A stretch of DNA of 28,756 nt from an uncultured Duncaniella sp. (GTDB lineage Bacteria; Bacteroidota; Bacteroidia; Bacteroidales; Muribaculaceae), in contig CAJTMJ010000040.1 of NCBI GenBank assembly GCA_910577335.1, positions 1 through 28,756 on the forward strand. Direction: 5' to 3'. Below the pieces are notes generated by a model that saw only the letters and a program-made list of their open reading frames with translations, made no database searches and was not told the origin of the DNA. Made by a program: the position numbers and the translations under genes. Below are positions 15,109-22,401 of this stretch, one piece after another. Numbering within the stretch: position 1 is the first letter of the stretch; each line of letters begins with the position of its first letter.

Positions 15109-15243
15109 TCAGTTGAGTTTAGAGGCAAAGCCTCCGATTATCTTTACTCCCGCATATAGCAGGAGCAAAGGGAATGTTATTAGTGCAATCAGACCGATGA
15201 ACAGGCCGGAAAGTACCAGCCACAGGACATGAAGGACTTTCAT
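15109..15243 (-). CDS. Small membrane protein, 44 residues
   Basis: A very short gene (MKVLHVLWLVLSGLFIGLIA..., ending GGFASKLN) made almost entirely of one or two hydrophobic helices. Support comes from context. Its ATG overlaps the TGA of the preceding 62-residue gene (ATGA at 15240-15243), and its TGA is followed 11 bp later by traI, so it fills the gap in the operon exactly. I do not recognise a family. It could be a small inner-membrane helper of the channel in the traH position. Confidence 0.65.
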   Translation of the reverse strand: MKVLHVLWLVLSGLFIGLIALITFPLLLLYAGVKIIGGFASKLN

Positions 15244-15428
15244 AGCGGCAAAAGTGTTGCGAGATGGTGGATGATGTCGGTGAATACTTCAGTCACATAC
15301 GGTTTTGCAAAGGCAACAAACTTGTATGCCAGCACGAAAGTTGCAGATAAGACAGCGATGCCGACGAGAAAGAGAATGGCTCCAATCATCAATCCGAGAA
15401 TCGGGCGAAATACTTTCGGTATCTTCAT
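15240..15428 (-). CDS. Small membrane protein, 62 residues (traH position)
   Basis: MKIPKVFRPILGLMIGAILFLVGIAVLSATFVLAYKFVAFAKPYVTEVF... has a basic start, a long hydrophobic helix (about 10-38) and an amphipathic C-terminus. It is joined to traG upstream and the 44-residue gene downstream by ATGA overlaps. Position between traG and traI corresponds to traH of CTnDOT-type operons. I cannot confirm homology, so no symbol is given. Confidence 0.7.
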   Translation of the reverse strand: MKIPKVFRPILGLMIGAILFLVGIAVLSATFVLAYKFVAFAKPYVTEVFTDIIHHLATLLPL

Positions 15429-17929
15429 ATTGCCTCCTTCCTTTCATTGGCAAGCAACTTGATAGCCGACTCAGTGTCGCCCCCAAGTTGTTTTGCCTTG
15501 TTGAGTACCTGAATCTTCTCCGTTTCCTCAGTGGTGTAGCATAGATATTCCTCTGTTGACACCTCCGTGGCATAAACCGCTGACTTCGTTCCGCCCAGAC
15601 CAATCCACACCTCTTTGTAGAGGCGGCTCGGATTATTCGCCATATTGATACTGAGTATCTGGCTTTTCTCCTTGTCGGTCAGGCCGAGCAGCTCCTGAAT
15701 CTGGTCGAAGCGGTTCATGTACTTGCGCTGGTCGAGCAGGATTTTACAATCGGAGTTGTTGATGATTGTTTCCTTGACAATGGGCGAGGAAATAATATCA
15801 TCTACTTCCTGAGTAACCACCACAGCCTCACCGAAATACTTTCTGACCGTCTTAAACAGATACTTCATATAATCTGCCATGTTTGCGGTAGAAAGTGCCT
15901 TCCACGCCTCTTCCACGATTATCATCTTGCGGATGCCTTTTAATCTCCTCATCTTGTTGATGAAAGCCTCCATAATGATGATGGTGACGACAGGAAAAAG
16001 TTCCCGATTGTCTTTCACCTGATCAATCTCGAATACCACGAACCGCTTGTTGAGCAGGTCGATGTTCTCCTTGGAGTTCAGCAGGAAATCATATCGTCCG
16101 CCATGATAATACTGGCGGAGCGTAGTGAGGAAGTTGTCTATGTCGAAGTCCTGTTTGTAGATGGGTATGGGCCGGTTAGCCATCTCAGCACGATATTCAT
16201 CGCGCATAAATTCGTAGAACGAATTGAAACACGGTACAATATCACGGTCTTTCGCCATCTTATCGAGGAACATCGCCAGTGCAGAGCCGAGTTCGCCGCT
16301 CTCAGTCTTGGTCACTCTCTCGTCCTCCGCTTTCCACAGAGTCAGGAGCAGCGTCTTTATGGAGTCGCGTTTCTCCACATCGAAGATGCCGTCATCAGTG
16401 AAAAACGGATTGAATGAAATCGGCTTGTCGTCGGTATATGTATAGTATATGCCGTCTTCGCCATGCGTCTTATTATAAATCAGATTGCAGAGTCCTTCGT
16501 ATGAATTACCCGTATCAATCAGCAGAACATGAGTTCCTTGCTCATAATATTGTCGTACCAGATGGTTGGTGAAGAACGACTTGCCGGAGCCTGACGGACC
16601 GAGAATGAACTTGTTTCGGTTGGTCGTTACACCTTTCTTCATCGGCTCGTCCGATATGTCAAGGTGTATCGGTTTCCCGGTCAACCTATCTACCATCTTT
16701 ATCCCGAATGGGGATAGTGAAGAACGATAGTTTGTCTCGGCAGTGAAGAAGCAGACGGCAGGTTCGATGAAAGTATAGAAACTTTCCTCGGCAGGGAAGT
16801 CAGCCTCGTTACCGGGTATCGCTGACCAGAACAGTGTCGGGCAATCGATAGTATTGTGCCGGGGCATACATCCCATAGTCGCCAACTGACCGCCGACATC
16901 ATTCTTGATGCGCCGCAGTGCCTCTGAATCGTCGCTCCACGCCATAATGTTGATATGGCAGCGGACGGAGGTCAAGCCGTATGAATGAGCCTCATTGAGA
17001 TAGCGGTCAATCCATTCCTTGTTGATAGCATTGCTTCGGCTATACCTCGAAAGGGAGTTCATGTTGCGGGCCGTCTTCTCGAACTTCGCCAAGTTCTCAT
17101 CGTGGTCGTCAATCAGCACATACTGGTTGACTATATGGTTGCAGGGTAAGAGCAACCCGATGGGAGAGGCAAACGAGAGGCGGCAGTCACTCCGGTCAGT
17201 TGATAACCGCTCATAACGGTTATCGGTGCTGACCTTTGCGGGAAGGTCATCGGTATCGGACAGCGTATGCAGACAGAGCATCTTGTCGCCAATCCGCATC
17301 TGACTTGCATCGAGGTCAATGTCCTCCAGACAGGTAACATCGTCCATTGTCAGTGACATATACTTCTCGATAAGACCGGACGTATTCTCTGTTCCGATCA
17401 GCTCATCGTCAGAGAGGCGACGCAATTTGATATATCCGGTATCATTGATGATTCGCTCGAACTGTTCCACCGACTCCATAAACTTGACAACCATCTCGTG
17501 ATTGAGTTCTTTCGGTGTGATTCGCCCTCGGCAGAGAGTGGAGAAGTTGCTCTGCTGACGCGCCCGTTCCTTTGTTGTCTTGGTAAGGAAGAGGTAACAC
17601 TTGTGGGCGAGATAAGGACGCTCGTTGAAGTGACGCTCAAAGCTTCTGTCCAAAAAGGATAAATCATCCTTCTGCAACTCAGGCTGATATTTCTCCGAAC
17701 AGAACCAGTCCTGTTTATGTACCACCGAGTAGTGCGGAAGCACCTTGATTGCCTTGCACCATGCTCCATGCATGGCTTCATACTCCTGAGAGGTAACGGT
17801 GAAAAGTTCCGGCAGGGCAACCTCGAAAGCGACAGTTATGTCGGCATCCTTCGATATGATGCAGCCATGCTCCACCGCCAGCAAAGGCAATTTGGATTCC
17901 AGCGTTGTGGCTTTAAGTATATTTCTCAT
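15425..17929 (-). CDS. traG: TraG conjugation ATPase (VirB4-like)
   Basis: An 834-residue cytoplasmic ATPase energising assembly of the mating channel. The N-terminal half is the TraG/VirB4 domain. The C-terminal half is the P-loop domain with Walker A GPSGSGKS (444-451), LLIDTGNSYEGL after it, Walker B-like MIIVEEAWKAL (~680-690), and VVTQEVDDI further on. Length and motifs match Bacteroides TraG. It overlaps traF at the start (17926-17929) and the 62-residue gene at the end, both ATGA. Intact. Confidence 0.95.
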   Translation of the reverse strand: MRNILKATTLESKLPLLAVEHGCIISKDADITVAFEVALPELFTVTSQEYEAMHGAWCKAIKVLPHYSVVHKQDWFCSEKYQPELQKDDLSFLDRSFERHFNERPYLAHKCYLFLTKTTKERARQQSNFSTLCRGRITPKELNHEMVVKFMESVEQFERIINDTGYIKLRRLSDDELIGTENTSGLIEKYMSLTMDDVTCLEDIDLDASQMRIGDKMLCLHTLSDTDDLPAKVSTDNRYERLSTDRSDCRLSFASPIGLLLPCNHIVNQYVLIDDHDENLAKFEKTARNMNSLSRYSRSNAINKEWIDRYLNEAHSYGLTSVRCHINIMAWSDDSEALRRIKNDVGGQLATMGCMPRHNTIDCPTLFWSAIPGNEADFPAEESFYTFIEPAVCFFTAETNYRSSLSPFGIKMVDRLTGKPIHLDISDEPMKKGVTTNRNKFILGPSGSGKSFFTNHLVRQYYEQGTHVLLIDTGNSYEGLCNLIYNKTHGEDGIYYTYTDDKPISFNPFFTDDGIFDVEKRDSIKTLLLTLWKAEDERVTKTESGELGSALAMFLDKMAKDRDIVPCFNSFYEFMRDEYRAEMANRPIPIYKQDFDIDNFLTTLRQYYHGGRYDFLLNSKENIDLLNKRFVVFEIDQVKDNRELFPVVTIIIMEAFINKMRRLKGIRKMIIVEEAWKALSTANMADYMKYLFKTVRKYFGEAVVVTQEVDDIISSPIVKETIINNSDCKILLDQRKYMNRFDQIQELLGLTDKEKSQILSINMANNPSRLYKEVWIGLGGTKSAVYATEVSTEEYLCYTTEETEKIQVLNKAKQLGGDTESAIKLLANERKEAI

Positions 17930-18240
17930 TTTTTATTTATCAATCTTTTAAGGCGCAGACGGTTGATGATGTAGCGTGGGTGATACTTGACCGCCGTCAG
18001 CTTCATCAGACCGTACCGGTCGTATTTGGTATTGAGGTGGAATGTTAGCCACACAAGGATTGAGGCACTTATCGCGCCGAAGGAGATGCAGAACCACTGG
18101 GCAACGCCACACATATACATGATGACGAACACAATGAAATCCACAATCAAACCTCCGGCGAAGATAAACAGGTATTGCGCCCTCAATCCTTTGTATTCTA
18201 CCGTTCTACCAATACCCTTATTGATAGCGAACTCAGCCAT
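17926..18240 (-). CDS. traF: TraF conjugal transfer protein (DUF4133)
   Basis: A 104-residue inner-membrane protein with two closely spaced hydrophobic helices (YLFIFAGGLIVDFIVFVIMYMCG and WFCISFGAISASILVWLTFHL) and a basic C-terminus (RYIINRLRLKRLINKK). It matches the DUF4133/TraF family, which sits in a VirB3-like position just before the VirB4-like TraG. The start directly abuts the traE stop (TAAATG). Confidence 0.92.
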   Translation of the reverse strand: MAEFAINKGIGRTVEYKGLRAQYLFIFAGGLIVDFIVFVIMYMCGVAQWFCISFGAISASILVWLTFHLNTKYDRYGLMKLTAVKYHPRYIINRLRLKRLINKK

Positions 18241-18570
18241 TTAGAGGAAGAATGAGCGGAGAATGGTGGCGGCGACGATGAGGAAGATGCAGGCTCCGAA
18301 CCACGAGGCTGCGGTCTTGCTGGTGTCAGGATCGCCGGACGAGAACTTGCCATAGACCTTGACACCACCGATGAGACCCACCACGGCACCAATTGCATAG
18401 ATAAGTTTCGTCCCTGGGTCGAAATAGCTGGAGATCATCGAAGTAGCCTCGTTGATACCGGCCATGCCGTTGCCGGCGGCGAAACACTGGGCGACAGATG
18501 CGAGAGCAAAGAGTGCGAAGATTGCGCGCTTGGCAAATGCCGAGCGCAGAATGTTTGTGAACTTTTTCAT
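18241..18570 (-). CDS. traE: TraE conjugal transfer protein (DUF4134)
   Basis: A 109-residue protein with a basic start, signal or membrane helix (AIFALFALASVAQCFAAG), the conserved segment MAGINEATSMISSYFDPGTKLIYAIGAVVGLIGGVKVYGKFSSGD, and a C-terminal helix. DUF4134/TraE proteins resemble VirB2-type pilin-like subunits in size and two-helix layout. It lies between traD and traF as expected. Confidence 0.92.
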   Translation of the reverse strand: MKKFTNILRSAFAKRAIFALFALASVAQCFAAGNGMAGINEATSMISSYFDPGTKLIYAIGAVVGLIGGVKVYGKFSSGDPDTSKTAASWFGACIFLIVAATILRSFFL

Positions 18571-18573
18571 GCG

Positions 18574-19416
18574 TCAATTCTGGGATTGAGACGTTTTGTT
18601 GAGGAAAGACATTCTGAAACGAGGTATGGGAGCCTCCTTCACCTCCGGCTCGATAACCGGTTCGGGCTTAGGCTCCGGCTTTTCCTCTGCCTGCTGCATT
18701 ACTTCAGCTTCTTTAGCCGGAACTGCTTCAGCAGGGGCAGTCTCAGTTTCGCTTTCCTCCTCGCGGAGAGCCTCGTTCATCTCGACTCTCCGGTGGCACT
18801 CATACAGTTTTTCAAGCAGGGCATCGGGGAGACATCCGCTGAACTGTGTACCGTCAACTGTCCTAAAAACATTCATTGCAAACTGCAACGCGCCAATGGG
18901 CTGTGGCTCGTCGGACTGGACAATAGCCGACGCTTTTGTCAGAGAATCGAAGTCAGCACCACAGGCCAGCGGATTGGGAGGAGCGACAGTGTTATCCTCT
19001 CTTTCGAGCTGTGCCTCTTCATCGCGGTGGTCTTCCCATGCCCGTGCCTCTCTTTCGGGAGACATCCGCTTGGGAGGTTCTGGAACTTCATTCTTCACAT
19101 CAAATTCTGCATCTTTCTCGTCCATCAGGGTTTCCACGCAGTCCCTGATGGGTTTCACTACATCCTCCATCATCGCCTTGAGGTCTGCCATAGAGAAATT
19201 CGACAGACCTACGGCATCATCGACAGTTGCCGGATTGATGGCCGGATGTTCAGATTCTTTTGCCTCCGTAACCATTGACGGAGATGGAGCGGGAGGTGTA
19301 TCCTCTTGTTGCGGTGTTGCCGCAGGGGGTTGACCTCTTCGGTTCAGATACTCGTTGAGCAGGACGACCACTATGGCCTGTGCCACGATAGTGCCGATGA
19401 TATACAGCCATATCAT
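18574..19416 (-). CDS. traD: TraD-position membrane-anchored acidic protein
   Basis: A 280-residue protein with an N-terminal transmembrane anchor (MIWLYIIGTIVAQAIVVVLL), a Pro/Gln-rich linker, a central helical part (VGLSNFSMADLKAMMEDVVKPIRDCVETLM) and long acidic Glu/Pro-rich stretches (about 225-265). It occupies the traD position in the CTnDOT-type operon, and the low-complexity body is usual for that slot. The symbol rests mainly on position. Its ATG overlaps the traC stop (ATGA at 19413-19416). Confidence 0.7.
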   Translation of the reverse strand: MIWLYIIGTIVAQAIVVVLLNEYLNRRGQPPAATPQQEDTPPAPSPSMVTEAKESEHPAINPATVDDAVGLSNFSMADLKAMMEDVVKPIRDCVETLMDEKDAEFDVKNEVPEPPKRMSPEREARAWEDHRDEEAQLEREDNTVAPPNPLACGADFDSLTKASAIVQSDEPQPIGALQFAMNVFRTVDGTQFSGCLPDALLEKLYECHRRVEMNEALREEESETETAPAEAVPAKEAEVMQQAEEKPEPKPEPVIEPEVKEAPIPRFRMSFLNKTSQSQN

Positions 19417-19979
19417 ACAGTATTTCGTTTTGAATCGTTTGTCATCTCATTGATGAGATCGGCACAGGCATCAAGGTGTTCGATAAGGATTGCCTCGACG
19501 TATGAACCCATTGTGGGTCTGTCGCCGTCAATATCCAGCACGATTCTTTTCAGTCGTTTTCCGAGTTCGCCGGAAATATAAATCTCCCGTTCCTTACGGT
19601 TGACCATATCGCCCATCAGGTATTTCGCCTGATACTTCTTGGCTTCCAGCGAGATACCATCCATTGCTTTGGAGTCGGTATCCGATAGACAGGATGCGGC
19701 TGAGAGTTCAGCGATAAGCGGTTTCACATCCTCGTCTTCAAGGTGGTAAGCCACTATGTTCTGGACATACATTCCTACGGAGGCGCGTTCGCCGCCGATG
19801 TTAGTGACTATCCTCTTGAGTCGCTGCCATAGCGACATGGTGCAGCCCACGTACTTGTAGGGCTTGAGATTGTGACGGGTCAAAAAAGTTTCCCGGTAGG
19901 AGCGTTTTACCTCGTCAGGGTAGCTGGTGCCGTCAACTTTGATTTCGGCTCCGGGATTCGCATTGTTTTTTGCGGTCAT
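19413..19979 (-). CDS. traC: TraC-position protein with two tandem DUF3408-like domains
   Basis: A 188-residue basic/acidic protein made of a repeated unit. Residues ~46-93 read MSLWQRLKRIVTNIGGERASVGMYV then QNIVAYHLEDEDVKPLIAEL. Residues ~131-178 read ISGELGKRLKRIVLDIDGD then RPTMGSYVEAILIEHLDACADLINEM. The unit resembles the ribbon-helix-helix-like DUF3408 fold of small Bacteroides transfer proteins and also the C-terminal part of TraB next door. DNA binding, perhaps at the control region or with TraA, is plausible. ATGA overlaps join it to traB and traD. Confidence 0.75.
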   Translation of the reverse strand: MTAKNNANPGAEIKVDGTSYPDEVKRSYRETFLTRHNLKPYKYVGCTMSLWQRLKRIVTNIGGERASVGMYVQNIVAYHLEDEDVKPLIAELSAASCLSDTDSKAMDGISLEAKKYQAKYLMGDMVNRKEREIYISGELGKRLKRIVLDIDGDRPTMGSYVEAILIEHLDACADLINEMTNDSKRNTV

Positions 19980-20419
19980 TTGAATCTGTCAAGACTTTTG
20001 TGTTTGCGTTGGTCTATGAGACCTGCTATGTCTTTCTGATAGGTGGAAAAATGATGTTCCAGAATATTCCACACATAGTTCCCAATCGTCATATTTTTGC
20101 CCGTTTTCGATCTGATAGCCTGTACTATCTCTCTAAGGCAAATAAGATGGTCGAGTGTAAGATATACCTTCTCGTTCTTTTTTTCATCCGTCCCACCTTT
20201 TAGAAAGGTATCGACAAATGAATCCGAAAATGGTCGTATCTTAGGAGCAGATGGTTCTGAAGGCTCTTCTGAGAAATCATCCTCAACTCCTTTGGGCCCT
20301 GGCACGGGTTCCGGTGCCACATCATTATCCATAGGTATATCCGCAAAATCAGGAGTTACGGGTTTGTAACCTGCAAGAAAATCTTCACCAAGCGGGACTT
20401 TTGCAATTTTCTTAGCCAT
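19976..20419 (-). CDS. traB: TraB-position DUF3408 protein
   Basis: A 147-residue protein with a long disordered Pro/Glu-rich N-terminus (~25-65) and a C-terminal DUF3408-like domain (VYLTLDHLICLREIVQAI, MTIGNYVWNILEHHFSTYQKDIAGLI) of one repeat, where TraC has two. It overlaps traA by 8 bp, as expected for coupling with the ParA ATPase. Small cytoplasmic DNA-binding partner of TraA is the likely role, by analogy with ParA/ParB-type pairs. That role is inferred. Confidence 0.78.
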   Translation of the reverse strand: MAKKIAKVPLGEDFLAGYKPVTPDFADIPMDNDVAPEPVPGPKGVEDDFSEEPSEPSAPKIRPFSDSFVDTFLKGGTDEKKNEKVYLTLDHLICLREIVQAIRSKTGKNMTIGNYVWNILEHHFSTYQKDIAGLIDQRKHKSLDRFK

Positions 20420-21179
20420 TACGGATTCCGGTCAGTTTCAAAAATTCCTCGGCAAGTTCATCAATGCCGCTCCCTTTGACAATAGCCGACGAGGGCGGAA
20501 AAACTGTGCTTCGGAAAATCTGATGCTTCGGATTGCATGAAAGTTCTTTCTTGAAACGGACGCTTGCAGGTATTGTGGTCTTCATCGCTTCAAGTCCGAT
20601 TGATTCCATGAACTCATCGTAAGCGTTATAGAGGTCGGTGCGCTCTCTTGCGTCAACTTTGTTCCACAGAATCTTCACTCCTTTAAGGTTGCCATATCCC
20701 ATCGTCATAAGACGGTCATGGATAAACTGGCAATATCCAAGAGTGCTTTCTATATCGTACTTGCAGGCTGCCATCGGACAGAATACATAATCGCAGTTTG
20801 ATATTATCTGTAGAACATTGGGATTGTTCATCGTACCCGGGAGGTCGAGGAACAGGACTTGCGTGTCATTGTCTCCGCTGAGATACTGACGGATGCGGAA
20901 CATGGTTTCTTCCAAAGGAATCTTCATAATGGCGTAGGGCTGAAGACCGGTTTTGGTCAACAATTCATGTGCCATCTGTGCAAGATGCTCTGTCTCACTA
21001 ACGGTCTTTAACTCGCGGTTGCGTTCTCCTACAAGACTATGCTGGGGCGAGTCGCAATCCATGATTGCAACCTTTATGCCCTTCTCATAGTAGAGATAGC
21101 TGGCGAGTAACACCGTGAGTGTAGATTTGCCCACTCCTCCCTTCTGGTTGGAGAAGGCAACAACAATGGTGTCGCTCAT
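20412..21179 (-). CDS. traA: TraA, ParA-family ATPase
   Basis: A 255-residue ParA/MinD-type ATPase and first gene of the tra operon. The deviant Walker A is KGGVGKST (13-20). The switch aspartates are in IMDCDSPQHS (~38-47), and LFLDLPGTMNNP carries the Walker B-like acidic residue. Members bind DNA or membrane in an ATP-dependent way and position partners. Here it probably works with TraB and TraC. It is preceded by a ~770-nt leader with no other gene, so the first translation start of the operon is far from the proposed promoter. Confidence 0.93.
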   Translation of the reverse strand: MSDTIVVAFSNQKGGVGKSTLTVLLASYLYYEKGIKVAIMDCDSPQHSLVGERNRELKTVSETEHLAQMAHELLTKTGLQPYAIMKIPLEETMFRIRQYLSGDNDTQVLFLDLPGTMNNPNVLQIISNCDYVFCPMAACKYDIESTLGYCQFIHDRLMTMGYGNLKGVKILWNKVDARERTDLYNAYDEFMESIGLEAMKTTIPASVRFKKELSCNPKHQIFRSTVFPPSSAIVKGSGIDELAEEFLKLTGIRNG

Positions 21180-21251
21180 TCAAATGTTTTTGAGGGTGAA
21201 AATTGTCGGCAACATTTGCCACTAAGTTCCGGCGACTGCCGAAATCGAAAA

Positions 21252-21269
21252 TATCATCCGCGGATGATA
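21252..21269. promoter_or_regulatory. Perfect 18-bp palindrome upstream of traA
   Basis: TATCATCCGCGGATGATA is a perfect inverted repeat centred ~80 bp before the traA start. A shorter one, TAGGA-ATA-TCCTA (21272-21284), lies next to it, and GGCAA-CAT-TTGCC (21208-21220) lies nearer the gene. It is a candidate operator for a dimeric regulator such as TraA/TraB themselves, or a stem in the leader RNA. Confidence 0.5.
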
Positions 21270-21400
21270 GGTAGGAATATCCTATGGTTAAATTATCAGA
21301 CCAAGACAGTAATGACCAGACGGCATATAGAACCGGATGCGGGTCAAGCGATATTGCGGATATATATCCAATCAGCTCTACAGCCCACTATCGGGTTAAC

Positions 21401-21760
21401 TATATGGACAGCCAAGTGTATGGTCAACTGATTGATTAGCCAATCAGATAGCCCTATAATTGGTGAATTAGATAACTAATCGGTCAGGTGGATAATCAGC
21501 CAGCCAATCAATTAGCTGGTTAGCTATTCGGCTAATTAGTCAAATGACTGATTAGCCGAATAGCCGATTAGCCGTCAGCATATCGGAATATAGACCGGCA
21601 AATCCGATAGACTTACAATACAATAGTTGGTCAACTATCCAGCTAACTATCCGGAAAGTTATCTATCTGATTAGCAGGATAATTAACTTGATAGTCGGCG
21701 AGCCAACTCATTATCCGGCCAAGCAACTAATTGATCAGCCAATCAAACAACCTTAGGTTA
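21401..21760. repeat. Field of permuted short words (TTAGCC, AACTATC, CAATCA) with large hairpin
   Basis: About 360 bp are built from a few 6-8 bp words and their complements: GATTAGCC, GGCTAAT, ATAGCC, CCAATCA, AACTATC, GATAACT. The words have no fixed period, so this is neither a simple tandem array nor a CRISPR. The best structure is a hairpin at 21523-21564. Its two 20-base arms match at 19 positions around a 2-nt AA loop, and it extends to about 21515-21572 with G-U pairs. A second, ATAGTTG-GT-CAACTAT, lies near 21621-21640. Confidence 0.6.
21515..21572. repeat. Large imperfect hairpin in the tra leader
   Basis: The core arms at 21523-21542 and 21545-21564 are complementary at 19 of 20 positions, begin GCTATTCGG and end CCGAATAGC, and have a 2-nt loop. 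The outer segment (21515-21520 with 21567-21572) pairs with G-U wobbles. As DNA it could extrude a cruciform; as leader RNA it would be very stable. Confidence 0.7.
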
Positions 21761-21953
21761 CGGCTGATTTACAAGGCTTTAGTCTTGTATTGTGTGCTTC
21801 ATAGCTGATGGAGCGCGTGCTCCGGCCATTTCAGCGCGGCTTCCTCACCGCAGATAAGCCCGCTTATTATATGTATGCGGGCGGTAAACGGCGACCGCGT
21901 ACCCGAGTCATCCTCTCGGCCTGAACACGGGGGCTTGTCGTTCATTTACGATG

Positions 21954-21986
21954 CAAAGTTAAGGGCATTTCATTATACGTTCCAAA
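21954..21986 (-). promoter_or_regulatory. Candidate tra operon promoter (Bacteroidetes type)
   Basis: Read leftward: TTTG (21986-21983), a 21-bp spacer, then TAACTTTG (21961-21954), matching the Bacteroidetes -33 TTTG / -7 TAnnTTTG consensus. Transcription would start near 21947 and run into the traA leader. It is the only good match on this strand between mobA and traA. Confidence 0.65.
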
Positions 21987-22037
21987 TTATTTCGGGCATG
22001 TTCCGTGATATTCCGTTTTGGTTCCGTTCTTTTCCGT
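21980..22037 (+). repeat. Helically phased TTCCGT repeats between divergent promoters
   Basis: TTCCGT occurs at 22001, 22011, 22022 and 22032, spaced 10, 11 and 10 bp. Weaker copies in the same phase are at 21991 (TTCGGG) and 21980 (TTCCAA). All lie on one face of the helix, directly upstream of the proposed tra promoter (leftward) and mob promoter (rightward). This is typical of cooperative binding by an activator, or of relaxosome/IHF-like protein sites near oriT. Confidence 0.65.
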
Positions 22038-22069
22038 GACGAGGGCGCGGCAGACCACCGAAATGGCAG

Positions 22070-22077
22070 TAACTTTG
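22070..22077 (+). promoter_or_regulatory. Candidate mob promoter -7 element
   Basis: TAACTTTG matches the Bacteroidetes -7 box on the mobA strand, 325 bp upstream of mobA. No TTTG is found 19-21 bp upstream, so it would depend on an activator; the phased TTCCGT boxes end about 33 bp upstream of it. Confidence 0.4.
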
Positions 22078-22239
22078 CAATGTGCAACAGAGATAAAATC
22101 CATGCTCCCGCACACACCTTATATTATACGCCTGATGAAGACCGGCACCAAGGCGAAAACACACAGGCATTTTAGCCCATCATTATAAGGTAGCTTCTTC
22201 TCTCAGTTACGACGTGTTCAACGGAACACAGCAAGGTGT

Positions 22240-22378
22240 CTTTTCAGGGACCTGAAAAGGTTTCGAGGGCCCAAGCCCTACCGAAACAACCTTGCCCGTG
22301 TGGGACAAGGAAATTCTCCAAAGTCGAATTTCCCAAAGGATGCCTGCGGCGCATGGTATAGAAAAATCGCGTTGCGAT
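22240..22378. other. Hairpin cluster upstream of mobA, candidate oriT
   Basis: Six inverted repeats follow almost end to end: CTTTTCAGG/CCTGAAAAG (22240-22259), GTTTCG-AGGGC/GCCCT-CGAAAC (22260-22287), CCTTG-CCC/GGG-CAAGG (22290-22310), GGAAATTC/GAATTTCC (22309-22333), ATGC/GCAT (22340-22354) and ATCGC/GCGAT (22366-22378). They sit directly before mobA-mobB. In Bacteroides conjugative and mobilizable elements the transfer origin lies just upstream of the mob genes and contains inverted repeats. The nic site itself is not identified. Confidence 0.55.
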
Positions 22379-22401
22379 AACAAACAAAAATCCCAGACAA
22401 C

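Larger units (their letters stand above)
21180..21947 (-). promoter_or_regulatory. Long structured 5' leader of the tra operon (gene-free)
   Basis: About 770 nt between the proposed start of transcription and the traA ATG, without a convincing gene. Read leftward, the promoter-proximal part (about 21760-21900) has strong hairpins: GCCCGC/GCGGGC (21858-21882), GGAGC/GCTCC (21810-21823) inside GCTGA/TCAGC, and TACAAG/CTTGTA (21770-21789). The middle (21401-21760) is a field of permuted short words with a large hairpin. The traA-proximal part holds a perfect 18-bp palindrome. In CTnDOT the tra operon is regulated both at its promoter and by a small RNA (RteR), so regulation through this RNA leader is plausible. 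No specific mechanism is proven here. Confidence 0.6.

Noticed and set aside
18586..19333. Two long frames (230 and 245 residues) antisense to traD
   Set aside because: They arise from the Glu/Pro-rich low-complexity traD sequence read backwards; no protein features.
21401..21760. CRISPR array or plasmid-style iterons
   Set aside because: Words vary in order, orientation and spacing; there is no constant repeat with unique spacers.
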